From the NCBI GenBank assembly GCA_020635055.1, contig JACKAN010000002.1, positions 62,001 to 126,000 of the forward strand: 64,000 nucleotides of DNA. Reading direction: 5' to 3'. Source of the stretch: Pseudobdellovibrionaceae bacterium. GTDB lineage: Bacteria; Bdellovibrionota; Bdellovibrionia; Bdellovibrionales; UBA1609. This document shows, in pieces, positions 1 through 9,118 of this stretch. The translations under genes were made by a program, and so were the position numbers. Under the pieces are notes generated by a model. That model did no database searches and was not told the origin of the DNA. It saw only the letters and a list, made by a program, of their open reading frames with translations. The first letter of the stretch is position 1. Each line of letters opens with the position of its first letter.

Positions 1-1
1 G

Positions 2-805
2 GCAGACAAGGTTTCTTCTTTATTAACGGCTACAGCAGAAAAAGCAAGAATGGAAAATGAGTTAGAAATGGTACGAGTGGTTCAGGAAAATCTTTTTCCA
101 CCATCCAGTCTTGAAGTGGGTCCAATTAAAATTATAAGTCATTTTGAACCTGCCAGTGAATGTGGCGGTGACTGGTTTCACTACTCTCAAATTGCAGGCA
201 AGGTTTACCTTTGGATTGGTGATGCGACTGGACATGGAGCCCCCGCAGCTTTGATAACTGGTGCTGCAAAATCAGCAGCCTCCATAATAGAAACTTCAGA
301 AGGAATAACTCCAGGACAGGCTCTGGAGGTAATGAATCATGCTTTGCATTCTACAGCTCATGGTTCCATATTAATGACTTTCTTTTTAGCTGTTATCGAT
401 CCGGAATCGGGGATTGTAACTTATGCTAATGCCTCACATGAGTTTCCTTATGTTGTCCCTGATAAAAAAGGATTAAAAAAGAAAGATCTTATCCCCTTGT
501 GCGAATCTAAACAAGGCAAGAGATTGGGGGAAGAAAAAAATAGTAAATATGATGAAGCGACTTATCAATTGCAACAGGGAGACTCCATAGTTTTTTACAC
601 TGATGGTGTTATTGATTTACAAAACATTGAAGGTGCTGAGATGGGGGAGCGCAGTTTTATCAAAGCCATTTTGACGGCTACAGAAAAGAGTCCTCATTTA
701 GCTGGACGTGTAGATAACTTTAAAAAGATTATCAAAGAATACCGTGGAAATGCCATCTTAGTAGATGATGTGACCATGTTCTGGATCCAATATAAAAAAA
801 TATAA
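2..805 (+). CDS. PP2C-family (SpoIIE/RsbU-type) serine phosphatase, 5' truncated by window edge
   Basis: The frame is open to the first bases of the window, so the gene starts upstream. An internal ATG lies at 50, but the preceding codons continue a helical linker (TATAEKARMENELEMV) typical of the stalk before a SpoIIE domain. The PP2C metal motifs are visible: CGGDWF, GDATGHG, FYTDGVID and DDVT. Family knowledge: these enzymes dephosphorylate Ser/Thr, often on anti-anti-sigma factors, and are usually fused to a sensor (HAMP, GAF or REC). The missing N-terminus probably holds that sensor. Partner and signal cannot be deduced here. The family call is secure; the true start and sensor type are unknown. 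Confidence 0.88.
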   Translation, partial: ADKVSSLLTATAEKARMENELEMVRVVQENLFPPSSLEVGPIKIISHFEPASECGGDWFHYSQIAGKVYLWIGDATGHGAPAALITGAAKSAASIIETSEGITPGQALEVMNHALHSTAHGSILMTFFLAVIDPESGIVTYANASHEFPYVVPDKKGLKKKDLIPLCESKQGKRLGEEKNSKYDEATYQLQQGDSIVFYTDGVIDLQNIEGAEMGERSFIKAILTATEKSPHLAGRVDNFKKIIKEYRGNAILVDDVTMFWIQYKKI

Positions 806-866
806 CTTAAATTATTTATATTACTAATTGCTTTCATAAAGAAGGATTAAAGATTTTAAGACTTAA

Positions 867-1763
867 TTATGTAGATAATTTTCTATTTAATTTTTTAAAG
901 TATTCTTTTTTTGAAATAGTCTTTTTTGTTTTTTTCTTTTTCCCTTTAAAAGAATGAACTTTCTTCTTTTTGTTTGAGGGGACTATTTTCTCGGGTTTAA
1001 ATTTATAAAAGACTTTTTCGACATCTTCCGCAGACAGTTGTTGTATCTGCCCTTTTTTAAGCTTACCTAAACGCAACATGCCGATGGCTACTCTTTGGAG
1101 CTTCATAACGTCACAACCAATTTTTTCCATCATAAAACGGATTTGACGATTTTTGCCCTCAGAGATAATTATTTTTATCCAATTGTACTTAGTTTCTTTA
1201 TTGGGCAATCTTTCGACGGCAATAGCACGGACTCGTCCTCCGGGAATGGTCACACCAGTTTTTAGTTTTTGCATTTTTTGTTCAGTAATTTCGCCAGAAA
1301 TCTTCACTAAATAAGTTTTAGGGATTTGTTCGCTGGGATGTGTGACTTTTTGTGAAAAATCTCCATCATTTGTTAAAATCAATAAACCTTCTGAGTCCCA
1401 ATCCAGTCGTCCCACGGGAAATACTCTTTCATTTAGACCTGAAAAATAATCCATAACTGTTTTGCGTTTTTCAGGGTCACTGGTTGTCGAAAGAACAGAA
1501 TGGGGCTTATTAAATTTAAAATAAAGTAACTCTTTTACTGGTTTGATAAGCTTATTGCCAACTTTAATGGCATCATTTTGGGGGTCTACCTGTAGGCCCA
1601 ATTCCGTAGCGATCTTGCCATTGACTTTAACCTGACCTTCTAAAATCATTTCATCAGCTTTGCGTCGACTGGCTATACCTGATTGGGCTATGTACTTATT
1701 TAGTCTAATTTTATTTTGTGTTACCATAATTGACTGAATAAATGATTTTCTTGCGTATGTCAT
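867..1763 (-). CDS. rluB: RsuA/RluB-family 16S/23S rRNA pseudouridine synthase
   Basis: This enzyme converts a specific uridine in rRNA to pseudouridine. The N-terminal S4 RNA-binding domain (LNKYIAQSGIASRRKADEMI, roughly residues 21-70) is followed by the catalytic domain with GRLDWDSEGLLILTNDGD, whose Asp after GRL is the nucleophile. GKNRQIRFM is the usual C-terminal family block. The tail is very Lys-rich (KKKKVHSFKGKKKK), as in RluB orthologs that carry a basic extension. The ATG at 1763 has an AAAGGAA Shine-Dalgarno about 5 bases upstream, while the internal Met at 1727 has none, so the longer start is preferred. It is divergent from the coiled-coil gene. RluB versus RluE/F or RsuA cannot be settled without a tree. 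Confidence 0.9.
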   Translation of the reverse strand: MTYARKSFIQSIMVTQNKIRLNKYIAQSGIASRRKADEMILEGQVKVNGKIATELGLQVDPQNDAIKVGNKLIKPVKELLYFKFNKPHSVLSTTSDPEKRKTVMDYFSGLNERVFPVGRLDWDSEGLLILTNDGDFSQKVTHPSEQIPKTYLVKISGEITEQKMQKLKTGVTIPGGRVRAIAVERLPNKETKYNWIKIIISEGKNRQIRFMMEKIGCDVMKLQRVAIGMLRLGKLKKGQIQQLSAEDVEKVFYKFKPEKIVPSNKKKKVHSFKGKKKKTKKTISKKEYFKKLNRKLST

Positions 1764-1800
1764 ACTATTTCCTTTAAAATATAAAAACTAGGGGGTGTTT

Positions 1801-2226
1801 GTGAGTGACACCATGAATTTAAATCATAATCCGTTACAAAATTTAGCCCAACATGTGGCTAGTTTACAGAAGCGACTTTCCGAAATGGACCATCGTTTGG
1901 AAACAACAAATGATCGATTAATGAACCTTGCAAAGGCGAGTAAGGATCGTTTCGACAGAGTACAGTCATTAGTGGCAAGTCTTGATTTTGCTCACAAAAA
2001 GTCCATTGAAGACCTCAAATTGGAGCTTTCTAAAATATCGGGGCAAATCACTCAGAAAAGAATCATCGATACACGAATTGAAGAGGCTCTTAAGAAACAC
2101 AATGAAATGGCCAGTCAAGTAGAGCTAAGATTGCAAGATTTAAAGAAAACACTTTCTGCCCACGATATGAAGTTTAGTAAAGTAGAATCTTGGGTGAATC
2201 ATATTGAAATGAAGCAATTTAAATAA
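1801..2226 (+). CDS. Small coiled-coil protein of unknown function
   Basis: A 141-residue soluble protein, nearly all predicted helix with heptad-like spacing (LQKRLSEMDHRLETTNDRL, VELRLQDLKKTLSAH). It has no signal peptide or membrane segment. The GTG at 1801 is chosen because the GGGGG run at 1791-1795 lies 5 bases upstream; a GTG at 1795 and an ATG at 1813 are alternatives. It is divergent from the pseudouridine synthase gene with only about 37 bp between them, so both promoters must overlap. It ends at a strong bidirectional hairpin. No family is recognised; a structural or scaffold role is possible but not shown. Confidence 0.7.
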   Translation: MSDTMNLNHNPLQNLAQHVASLQKRLSEMDHRLETTNDRLMNLAKASKDRFDRVQSLVASLDFAHKKSIEDLKLELSKISGQITQKRIIDTRIEEALKKHNEMASQVELRLQDLKKTLSAHDMKFSKVESWVNHIEMKQFK

Positions 2227-2264
2227 TTAGTTTCTGTTGCCTAAAAGGCCACAGAAACTAATTA
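2224..2264. terminator. Bidirectional hairpin terminator between convergent genes
   Basis: A perfect 14-bp inverted repeat (arms 2224-2237 and 2251-2264, TAATTAGTTTCTGT) encloses a 13-base loop that itself holds a short GCC/GGC pair. The arms overlap the stop codons of both convergent genes (coiled-coil protein and dsbD). The A/T-rich outer arms give a U-rich 3' side in either direction, so it can serve both strands. Confidence 0.8.
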
Positions 2265-4043
2265 TTTAGCAGTTAAGACTTCTTTCATTCTAGAGGCAAA
2301 TTCCTCCGGCTCCTCAAACCCATTGAGTGTTTTAGATAATAAGAGTTTTCCTGAAGGGGCATAAAATGCAATGTGGGGTAGGCCAAGTATTTTATATTTT
2401 TTCTGCAGTCGTACAAATTCTTCTGTGGATTGAGTGGCATCAAATTTTATCCAGACAAATCGATCTTTAAGTGCCAGCACTTTTTGATTGGGAAAGGTAT
2501 TTTCTTCTAATTCTTTACAGGCGGCACACCAATCAGCCCAAAAATCTATTATGACTCCTTTTTTGTCCATTTTGGCTTGATTTAATGTTGATTGACTATA
2601 GTTTTGCCAAGAAATGGCAGATTCCAATTTATTAATTTGTGAGAGCGGCGAAGATGTAAAGCCAGGAAAAAGAGACCTAATGAGTAAAAACACTCCCAAA
2701 ATAAAGGCCGTTAATAACCACCCTTTTTTACAACTCGTCCACTTATTGGAGTTATCGTCGGTTTGAAAGGCACCAAAAGTACTGGCTGTTGTTATTAAAA
2801 CCACACTGACCACCAACCACCATGTGTTTTCAGTTAATACAGGTCGAATATAGTAAATGGCTAAGGCAAGCATGACCCAGCCGAAAAGGTCTCTCACCTC
2901 TATCATCCAGTGGCCTGCTTTTGGCAATTTTTTAACAATATGAGAAAAAGACCCTAAGACTATAAAGAGAAGACCAAAGCCAAATGCAAATACAAACAAC
3001 AGTAAAGCACCGAGAAATAGATCTTGAGATTTTGCAACAAATGTAAGAATACCGATTAACACCGGACCGACACAGGGACTAGCTACAGCACCGGCTAACA
3101 AGCCAGCAATGAATACACCTTTTAAGCTGGCCTCCGTTTTCATTTTCATTAATCGTTTTTCAATAAAATGAGGGGCTTTAAGTTCGAAAAGCCCAAACAT
3201 ACTCAGCGCCATAGCAAGGAATAACAAAGCTAGGAAAGTAGCAAATATAGGACTTCCAAGAAAACTTCCAAAAAGTGAGCCTGTCGACGCGGCAAAAAGA
3301 CCTAAGCATACATAAGCTAGAGCAATTCCGAACACATAAATGCTACTTCTTAAAAAACCTTGCCAATGACTCAATTGTTTTTTATGTCCGCTCAAAACAG
3401 CTAATGTGATAGGGATCATAGGGAAAATACAAGGAGTAAAACTAGTTAAGACTCCTGCCAGAAAAACCAATAATACTAAGTAAAATATCCCTTTTTTTTG
3501 AGCTATTGCAAAATGACTATCTTTATCTGGAGAATCATCCTCTATTGTTTTTTTTTGTAATAGTTCATTAATTTGTGATTCAGATACAATATTTATTTTT
3601 AAAAGAACATCGGCTGTTTTTGGAAGATGGCAATAAGTGTTTGTGCAGGCTTGGTAGATCAATTTTAGACTGTATTGGTGTTCCCCTAAAATTACATTCT
3701 CAGGCACTTCAAATACTGTTTTGATGACAGCCTTATTTTCAATGCCACTTTTATTTTTTTTAGAAAATTTATCATAAAAAATAACTATGGGTTCTATATT
3801 CAATTTTCCAAGTTTTAAAGCGTTTTCTGGAGAGCTTACTAATTTAAATTGTTCTAAGTAGGCGTGGTGATTGGGGAGAAGTGCAACATGAATTTTAACT
3901 TCAGCATTGGATCCTGGTGCCAATTGACTGGACGAAAGGCTTATTTTTTCAATGGTTAAGGGGTGGGAGGGAATGTCCAATGCAAATAAATTAGAACTCC
4001 AACAGACTATAAAAATGTAAAATAACTTTTTAAAGCTCAACAT
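2262..4043 (-). CDS. dsbD: Thiol:disulfide interchange protein DsbD
   Basis: This inner-membrane protein passes electrons from cytoplasmic thioredoxin to periplasmic thiol proteins. The order of parts is complete for 593 residues. There is a signal peptide and an N-terminal periplasmic alpha domain with its Cys pair (CTNTYC). A multi-span membrane domain follows, with the two expected cysteines in FTPCIFP and SPCVGP, then a C-terminal thioredoxin-like domain with CAAC at residues 506-509 (WADWCAAC). All six redox cysteines are therefore present. It is transcribed alone between a terminator and the divergent motAB operon. Periplasmic clients in this window could include the CxxCH lipoprotein and the Cys-rich vWA lipoprotein, which is inference. 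Confidence 0.95.
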   Translation of the reverse strand: MLSFKKLFYIFIVCWSSNLFALDIPSHPLTIEKISLSSSQLAPGSNAEVKIHVALLPNHHAYLEQFKLVSSPENALKLGKLNIEPIVIFYDKFSKKNKSGIENKAVIKTVFEVPENVILGEHQYSLKLIYQACTNTYCHLPKTADVLLKINIVSESQINELLQKKTIEDDSPDKDSHFAIAQKKGIFYLVLLVFLAGVLTSFTPCIFPMIPITLAVLSGHKKQLSHWQGFLRSSIYVFGIALAYVCLGLFAASTGSLFGSFLGSPIFATFLALLFLAMALSMFGLFELKAPHFIEKRLMKMKTEASLKGVFIAGLLAGAVASPCVGPVLIGILTFVAKSQDLFLGALLLFVFAFGFGLLFIVLGSFSHIVKKLPKAGHWMIEVRDLFGWVMLALAIYYIRPVLTENTWWLVVSVVLITTASTFGAFQTDDNSNKWTSCKKGWLLTAFILGVFLLIRSLFPGFTSSPLSQINKLESAISWQNYSQSTLNQAKMDKKGVIIDFWADWCAACKELEENTFPNQKVLALKDRFVWIKFDATQSTEEFVRLQKKYKILGLPHIAFYAPSGKLLLSKTLNGFEEPEEFASRMKEVLTAK

Positions 4044-4069
4044 AAATAACCCTATTTATATTCGGACAA

Positions 4070-4097
4070 TTGACATCTTTTTTAAAACTTTTAATTC
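4070..4097 (+). promoter_or_regulatory. Possible promoter for motAB
   Basis: A perfect -35-like TTGACA (4070-4075) is followed after 16 bases by TAATTC, a poor -10. It sits in the dsbD/motA divergent gap about 85 bp before motA. The good -35 is the only strong element. Two similar strings, CGGACAATT (4063-4071) and CCGAACAATT (about 4151-4160), flank it and might be regulator sites. Confidence 0.3.
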
Positions 4098-4181
4098 ATA
4101 GACTCAAGTCTTGATTTTTTTTAGTGACACAAGTTTTTCAAGTATTTATCCGAACAATTAGGAAGAGATGGAGGTCCTTAA

Positions 4182-5042
4182 ATGGGATTTGTGGGAATTA
4201 TCGTAGTTACAGTTTGTGTCTTTGGGGGCTATATTTTAGCCGGTGGACACCTTCATGTTGTCTGGCAACCCTTTGAAGTTATGATTATTTTTGGTGCGGC
4301 CATTGGCGGATTGATCATTGGTAACAAGCCGAGTGTTATGAAAATGTTGGGTAAACAAGTCGGACATGCTTTGACAGCCAAAGGTTTTCAAAAACAAGAA
4401 TATTTAGATTTGTTACAAATGTTATTTCAATTATTCCAAATTTTTCGAAAAGATGGACCGCAAGCCGTGGAAAAACATATTGAAGAACCACAAAGTTCAG
4501 ATATTTTTAAGGCCTATCCCACGTTTTTGAAGAATCATCATGCTATTGATTTTTTGTGTGACACAATGAAAATCACTCTTTCCGCAGATCTGTCTCAGTA
4601 TGATGTGGATGATTTGTTGGATCAAGATATAAAGACCGCTCATGAGGAAGAACATGTATCTCAGCATGCTCTTCAATCAATGGCAGATGCCTTACCCGGA
4701 TTAGGGATTGTGGCTGCAGTTTTGGGTATTGTTCATACAATGGATTACTTGGATCAAGGTGTACAAACCATTGGTGCCTTGGTTGCTGCAGCACTTATTG
4801 GAACATTTTTAGGAGTTTTGTTTTGTTATGGTTATGTAAGTCCAATAGCTACTAAAATCAAAGGGGATATAGATGATGAAGGTCGATATCTTGTAGTTAT
4901 GAAAGCAGCCTTAGTGGCCTTACAAAGAGGAGCTCCACCCTTAGTTTGTGTTGAGTTCGCCAGACGCAGTATTTATCCTACAGTTCGTCCCACATTTGAT
5001 GAAATGGATACTGCGACAAAAGAAAAGAAAAAAGCGGCATAG
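4182..5042 (+). CDS. motA: Flagellar stator protein MotA
   Basis: MotA is the inner-membrane stator subunit that, with MotB, conducts ions to drive the flagellar rotor. At 286 residues it has the standard length. TM1 and TM2 lie at about residues 3-20 and 30-48. A long cytoplasmic loop follows, then TM3 and TM4 with the two prolines essential in the family: P172 (ALPGLGIVAAVLG) and P221 (YVSPIATKI). The tail FARRSIYPTVRPTFDEMD matches the MotA C-terminus. The ATG at 4182 has a GGAGG Shine-Dalgarno. motB follows 10 bp downstream, so the two are an operon. Confidence 0.95.
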   Translation: MGFVGIIVVTVCVFGGYILAGGHLHVVWQPFEVMIIFGAAIGGLIIGNKPSVMKMLGKQVGHALTAKGFQKQEYLDLLQMLFQLFQIFRKDGPQAVEKHIEEPQSSDIFKAYPTFLKNHHAIDFLCDTMKITLSADLSQYDVDDLLDQDIKTAHEEEHVSQHALQSMADALPGLGIVAAVLGIVHTMDYLDQGVQTIGALVAAALIGTFLGVLFCYGYVSPIATKIKGDIDDEGRYLVVMKAALVALQRGAPPLVCVEFARRSIYPTVRPTFDEMDTATKEKKKAA

Positions 5043-5052
5043 GAGTAAATAA

Positions 5053-5940
5053 ATGGCTGAAAAAGAGCCAATTATAGTTATTAAAAAAATCACCAATGTT
5101 CAGGCGGGTGGACATGGCGGATCATGGAAAGTGGCATTTGCCGACTTTATGACGGCGATGATGGCGTTTTTTCTTGTGATGTGGTTGATTTCCCAGAGTG
5201 AAGAAGTCAAAAAAAATGTAGCCGACTATTTTTCTACTCCCAGTATTATAGAATATAATTTTGCAAATTATGGAGTAGAACTCACTTTAGAAAAATTATT
5301 TTTGGATCTTATGAACGAACCTTTAAAGTTTTTTGAACAGTTTATTAAACCTACCGATTACACGCCTAATGTAATGACAATGGGAACCAAAAAAATTGTG
5401 ATATATCACATGGCAGATAAATTAGGTGATGTCGCCACCGATGTGCAAGTGACAGATACTGATATACAATTTGAAATTCCTGCTGAAACTCTTTTTGTAC
5501 CCGGTACGGCAAATCCAAGTACCAAATTTATTGAAATTATGGAACATGTTAATGGAGTTACAGCAGGTTTGGAAGAATCTAATATTTATATAGATTCAAA
5601 AATTTTCAAGGAATCTGTAAGTGAAAACAACTCTACAAAAGCAAAAAATGTGGCTGAACAGCGTTTGGATTTGATTTCAAAAAAAATCGAAGCCAGACTA
5701 GAGCACCCGACAGTAGATATTTATGGCAAACCCTTGGTGGAAGAGAATGGTAAGATAGTAGCTGGAGTGCGAGCACAGGGCAGTATTAAGGTTATAATAA
5801 AACAGAAAGAGAATCTATTAGACAAAAAAGATAAAAAGAAATTCAAAGAACTTTTCGGTTCAAAAAATGAGTCGATGAATGTTTACGACAATTTTGTAAA
5901 TCAATTGTCTAAACGAAAACAAGAGTCTAAGCCTAAATAG
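5053..5940 (+). CDS. motB: Flagellar stator protein MotB with divergent peptidoglycan-binding domain
   Basis: MotB is the partner of MotA and anchors the stator to peptidoglycan. The N-terminus is textbook MotB: GGHGGSWKVAFADFMTAMMAF with the ion-binding Asp at residue 31 in a single transmembrane helix (about 27-47). The C-terminal OmpA-like half is hard to recognise. The usual GHTD and RA..R/NRR..-type residues are replaced by stretches such as YIDSKIFKES and QGSIKVIIK. The Arg that contacts the DAP carboxylate is not evident, although NSTKAKNVAEQRLDLISKKI sits where the motif helix would be. SD AGGAG precedes ATG 5053. The 3' end overlaps the convergent RND gene by 8 bp. Confidence 0.9.
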   Translation: MAEKEPIIVIKKITNVQAGGHGGSWKVAFADFMTAMMAFFLVMWLISQSEEVKKNVADYFSTPSIIEYNFANYGVELTLEKLFLDLMNEPLKFFEQFIKPTDYTPNVMTMGTKKIVIYHMADKLGDVATDVQVTDTDIQFEIPAETLFVPGTANPSTKFIEIMEHVNGVTAGLEESNIYIDSKIFKESVSENNSTKAKNVAEQRLDLISKKIEARLEHPTVDIYGKPLVEENGKIVAGVRAQGSIKVIIKQKENLLDKKDKKKFKELFGSKNESMNVYDNFVNQLSKRKQESKPK

Positions 5941-8900
5941 ACAAAAGTTTCTTAATAATTAATGAGAATTTATTTAATAGGATTTTAACATCGTCCATGA
6001 TTCGAATAAATGCTGGGAAAAAAAGCCCTGTCATAGTGGAACCAAAAGCCAGCCCCCATCCCAGTGCCAAAGCAATCGGAATAACAAAAGGGTCTCCTCC
6101 TCCAAAACCAAAAAGAAGGCGCAATTTATCTCCGTAGGCAGTGGGCAAAAGGCCACTGATGGTAGTGACAGTTGTTAGTAAAATAGGTCGTAATCTCGTA
6201 GTCGCTGAGTCAATAATAGATTCGTCTAAATTGCGACCTTCATCTCTTCGACGATTTACAAAGTCGGTAAAAACGATGGCGTTATTTACAATGACTCCAG
6301 CTAGAGCTATTACACCTAGCATTGCCATAAAGCTGAAAGGCCGACCATGAATAAACATGGCCCAAATAACACCTATAAAACCGAGAGGAATGGAAGATAG
6401 AATTAGAAGGGGCTGAAGAAAGCTTTTAAAAGTAATAATTAGTAAAGCAAAAATAAAACAGGCAGCAAAAACAAATGCAACAATTAAGGATTGCATCGAC
6501 TCTTGGGTGTCCTTATCTTCACCACTAGATTCAAAACTATAGCCTGGGGTTTTTAAAACAATTTCATTTAAAATAGGTTTAATATCTTCATTCACTTTAA
6601 GAGCCGATGCCACGTCTGTGTTCAATCCCGCAGATACATTAATAATGCGTTTAAAATTTGAATGACTAATTGAGCTTAAAGACTGCTTCGGTTCAAAGCT
6701 AGCAACTGCATTCAATTGAATTAAATTCCCTTGGTTGTTGCCAACTTTAATTGAATTCAGTTGATCTTCGATGGGTCCTTGTTGCTTATCTAACTTTACA
6801 CGGATGTCTATTTCTTCATCCAGTGAGCGAATGGAAGAGGCTACAATTCCATCAAATGCCGCACGAATAGTTTCAGAAATATTCATAAAAGTGAGCCCAA
6901 AAGAAGCTTCGTTGTTCTTTGGTATCACTTGCCATTCTTTTTTACCCATTTGGTAGGAGTCTCGGATGTCACTAATACCTTCCAATTGGGCTAATTTTTC
7001 TTTAAATTCATCAGACATTTTTCGTAATACATTAAAGTCTTCACCGATAATATTAATAGAAATAGGACGTCCCTGGGGTGGACCTTGTCTCACCAATTCG
7101 AAGCTGATTTTTTTTACTAATTCTGGTTTCTGAATTTTTGATCTTAAAGAATCAATAATCTCCTCTGCACTTCGTACTCGCACGTTTTGAGAGGTTAAGG
7201 TTACACGGATATTAGCTACATGTGATCCCCTATGAGTTAAAGGATCCATCATATCCTGCTGTATTATTCCTATATGGGAAACAACATCTATCAATTCTTC
7301 TTTAGGAATTTCTTGTAATAGTTGTTTCTCAATGGGCAGAATAATTTTTTGCATTTTTTCTAGTGAAATTCCTTCTTCTGCTTCTACTTGTGCAAAAAAT
7401 ATCTCCACTCCCTCTGAGGGAAACAGAACAAATTTTCCAGTTGTAGCCACTAAAGCTATGGAGCTAATAAAGATAAAAATATTTAATACTAGTATTAAAT
7501 AACGTTTTCTTAGAGTCCAAATGATCCATTTTTTATAATGGACTAAAAACTTATCCCAGCTTGTGGGTTCTTTCTTTTTTTGACTCTTGATTTTATTTAC
7601 AAAGGGGCCCACCCAACTTATAAAATGTGATGGCATTATAATAAAGACTTCAAATAATGAGAAACTTAAAGCCAAAATAACCATTAGTGGTATTTCAAAA
7701 ACAAAGGCTCCAAAAATACCTGTCATAAATAGCATGGGGCCAAAAGCGGAAACCGTGGTTAAAACAGAAGCTAATACGGGAGTAAAAACTTCGCTAGCGC
7801 CATCGATCACTGAATTTAAAACATCTTCTCCATTTTCAATATGTCGCCAAATATTTTCACTGACTACAATCGCATCATCCACAAGCATACCTAAAACAAT
7901 AATCAAGCCCATTAGACTTAACAAATTGAGAGAAAGTCCTGATAAATAAACAACCATAATTGTTGAAAGAAGGGCAATGGGAATACCCATAGTGACCACT
8001 AAGGTGACTTGCCAGGGAAGTAGGAGACTCAAAAATAAAACGACTAATATCAAACCTATAATTAAGTTCGAACTCAGGGCTTGAATTCGTGTATTTAAAT
8101 AAACAGAATAGTCATTAGATGTATTTAATTTAATTTTTTCTGAGAATTTGTTTTGATATTGATTTACTTTATCTTTTACTTGTTGGACTAAGGTGAGCAC
8201 ATCATACTTTTCTTTTTTGGAAATAACCAAATTTACAGAGTCTTTCCCATTCGTATGATACAGCAATTCTGGTTTAGCCAGGGTTTCAGAAACTGTTGCA
8301 ACATCTTTCAATTGAGTGCCTAGTCCAGAGTCATTGGCAATGAGAAAGGTTTCTAACAGCTCTTCTGTTTTTGTAAACTGACCTTCAGTACGAACTAAAG
8401 TTTCCATTCCAGTGGAATCCACAATGGACCCACCGGGAAGTGATATATTTCTAGCTTTAATTGATCTAATTAAACCAGAGAGTGGAACATTTCGTTGAGC
8501 TAGGACTTCTGGATTAGCTTCAATTAAAAACTCTTTTTTTCTATAGCCTTGTTTAGTGACTCTGGCGACGCCACTCATTAGACTCAAATCATCGGCGACT
8601 ATTTTGGCTGTATTCCTTAGAACTATGGGATCTTCATCACCACTAATGGTGATTTCTATGATGGGAATAACACCGCTCTCAATAGAAAGGACAATGGGCT
8701 TTGAGGCGTCTTCAGGGAGATCATCAGTTTGATCCACTGCCCTTTGGAGGTCATCATTAGTTAATTTAGGATCTCTTGCATCAGGATCCAATTTTAAGAC
8801 AATTACACCTGCGGATTCAGTGGATGTGCTGAGAACATCTTTTAAGCCGTCAATCTCTTTTATTGAAGCTTCTAGTGGATTAATAATCAGTTTTTCAATT

Positions 8901-9076
8901 TGTTCGGGAGAAGCCCCAGGCAACATTGTCCTGACAGTCGTAACATGAAGGTTTACTTTAGGCCAAATATCTCTTCGTACTACAAAAAGACTATAAATAC
9001 CAATTGCGAGAATCAAAGTGGTAAGTAGGTTGCCAAATAAATGTTCTTTTGCAAAAAATCTAATGATGCTTTTCAT
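5933..9076 (-). CDS. RND-family efflux transporter permease (AcrB/HAE1-like)
   Basis: This 1047-residue protein is the inner-membrane pump of a tripartite efflux system. It has the RND layout: TM1 at residues 9-29, a large periplasmic porter domain with the PGASPEQIEKLI.NPLE block, a TM2-TM6 cluster with the proton-relay motif GMLVDDAIVVSENI, a second periplasmic domain, and TM7-TM12. Twelve spans and full length suggest it is functional. No membrane fusion protein or outer-membrane channel gene lies beside it, so partners must be encoded elsewhere. Substrate is unknown. The 3' end overlaps motB on the other strand. Confidence 0.9.
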   Translation of the reverse strand: MKSIIRFFAKEHLFGNLLTTLILAIGIYSLFVVRRDIWPKVNLHVTTVRTMLPGASPEQIEKLIINPLEASIKEIDGLKDVLSTSTESAGVIVLKLDPDARDPKLTNDDLQRAVDQTDDLPEDASKPIVLSIESGVIPIIEITISGDEDPIVLRNTAKIVADDLSLMSGVARVTKQGYRKKEFLIEANPEVLAQRNVPLSGLIRSIKARNISLPGGSIVDSTGMETLVRTEGQFTKTEELLETFLIANDSGLGTQLKDVATVSETLAKPELLYHTNGKDSVNLVISKKEKYDVLTLVQQVKDKVNQYQNKFSEKIKLNTSNDYSVYLNTRIQALSSNLIIGLILVVLFLSLLLPWQVTLVVTMGIPIALLSTIMVVYLSGLSLNLLSLMGLIIVLGMLVDDAIVVSENIWRHIENGEDVLNSVIDGASEVFTPVLASVLTTVSAFGPMLFMTGIFGAFVFEIPLMVILALSFSLFEVFIIMPSHFISWVGPFVNKIKSQKKKEPTSWDKFLVHYKKWIIWTLRKRYLILVLNIFIFISSIALVATTGKFVLFPSEGVEIFFAQVEAEEGISLEKMQKIILPIEKQLLQEIPKEELIDVVSHIGIIQQDMMDPLTHRGSHVANIRVTLTSQNVRVRSAEEIIDSLRSKIQKPELVKKISFELVRQGPPQGRPISINIIGEDFNVLRKMSDEFKEKLAQLEGISDIRDSYQMGKKEWQVIPKNNEASFGLTFMNISETIRAAFDGIVASSIRSLDEEIDIRVKLDKQQGPIEDQLNSIKVGNNQGNLIQLNAVASFEPKQSLSSISHSNFKRIINVSAGLNTDVASALKVNEDIKPILNEIVLKTPGYSFESSGEDKDTQESMQSLIVAFVFAACFIFALLIITFKSFLQPLLILSSIPLGFIGVIWAMFIHGRPFSFMAMLGVIALAGVIVNNAIVFTDFVNRRRDEGRNLDESIIDSATTRLRPILLTTVTTISGLLPTAYGDKLRLLFGFGGGDPFVIPIALALGWGLAFGSTMTGLFFPAFIRIMDDVKILLNKFSLIIKKLLSI

Positions 9077-9118
9077 ATTATCTTTAGTAATGTTACTATA
9101 CTTTATCTTTTGATTGCC

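Noticed and set aside
4573..4794. Open frame on the minus strand inside motA
   Set aside because: It lies wholly within a well-supported gene, has no SD or family similarity, and its composition follows motA read backwards.
9041..9118. Extended N-terminus of the exonuclease gene
   Set aside because: It would overlap the start of the divergent RND gene and adds residues outside the exonuclease fold; no SD supports it.
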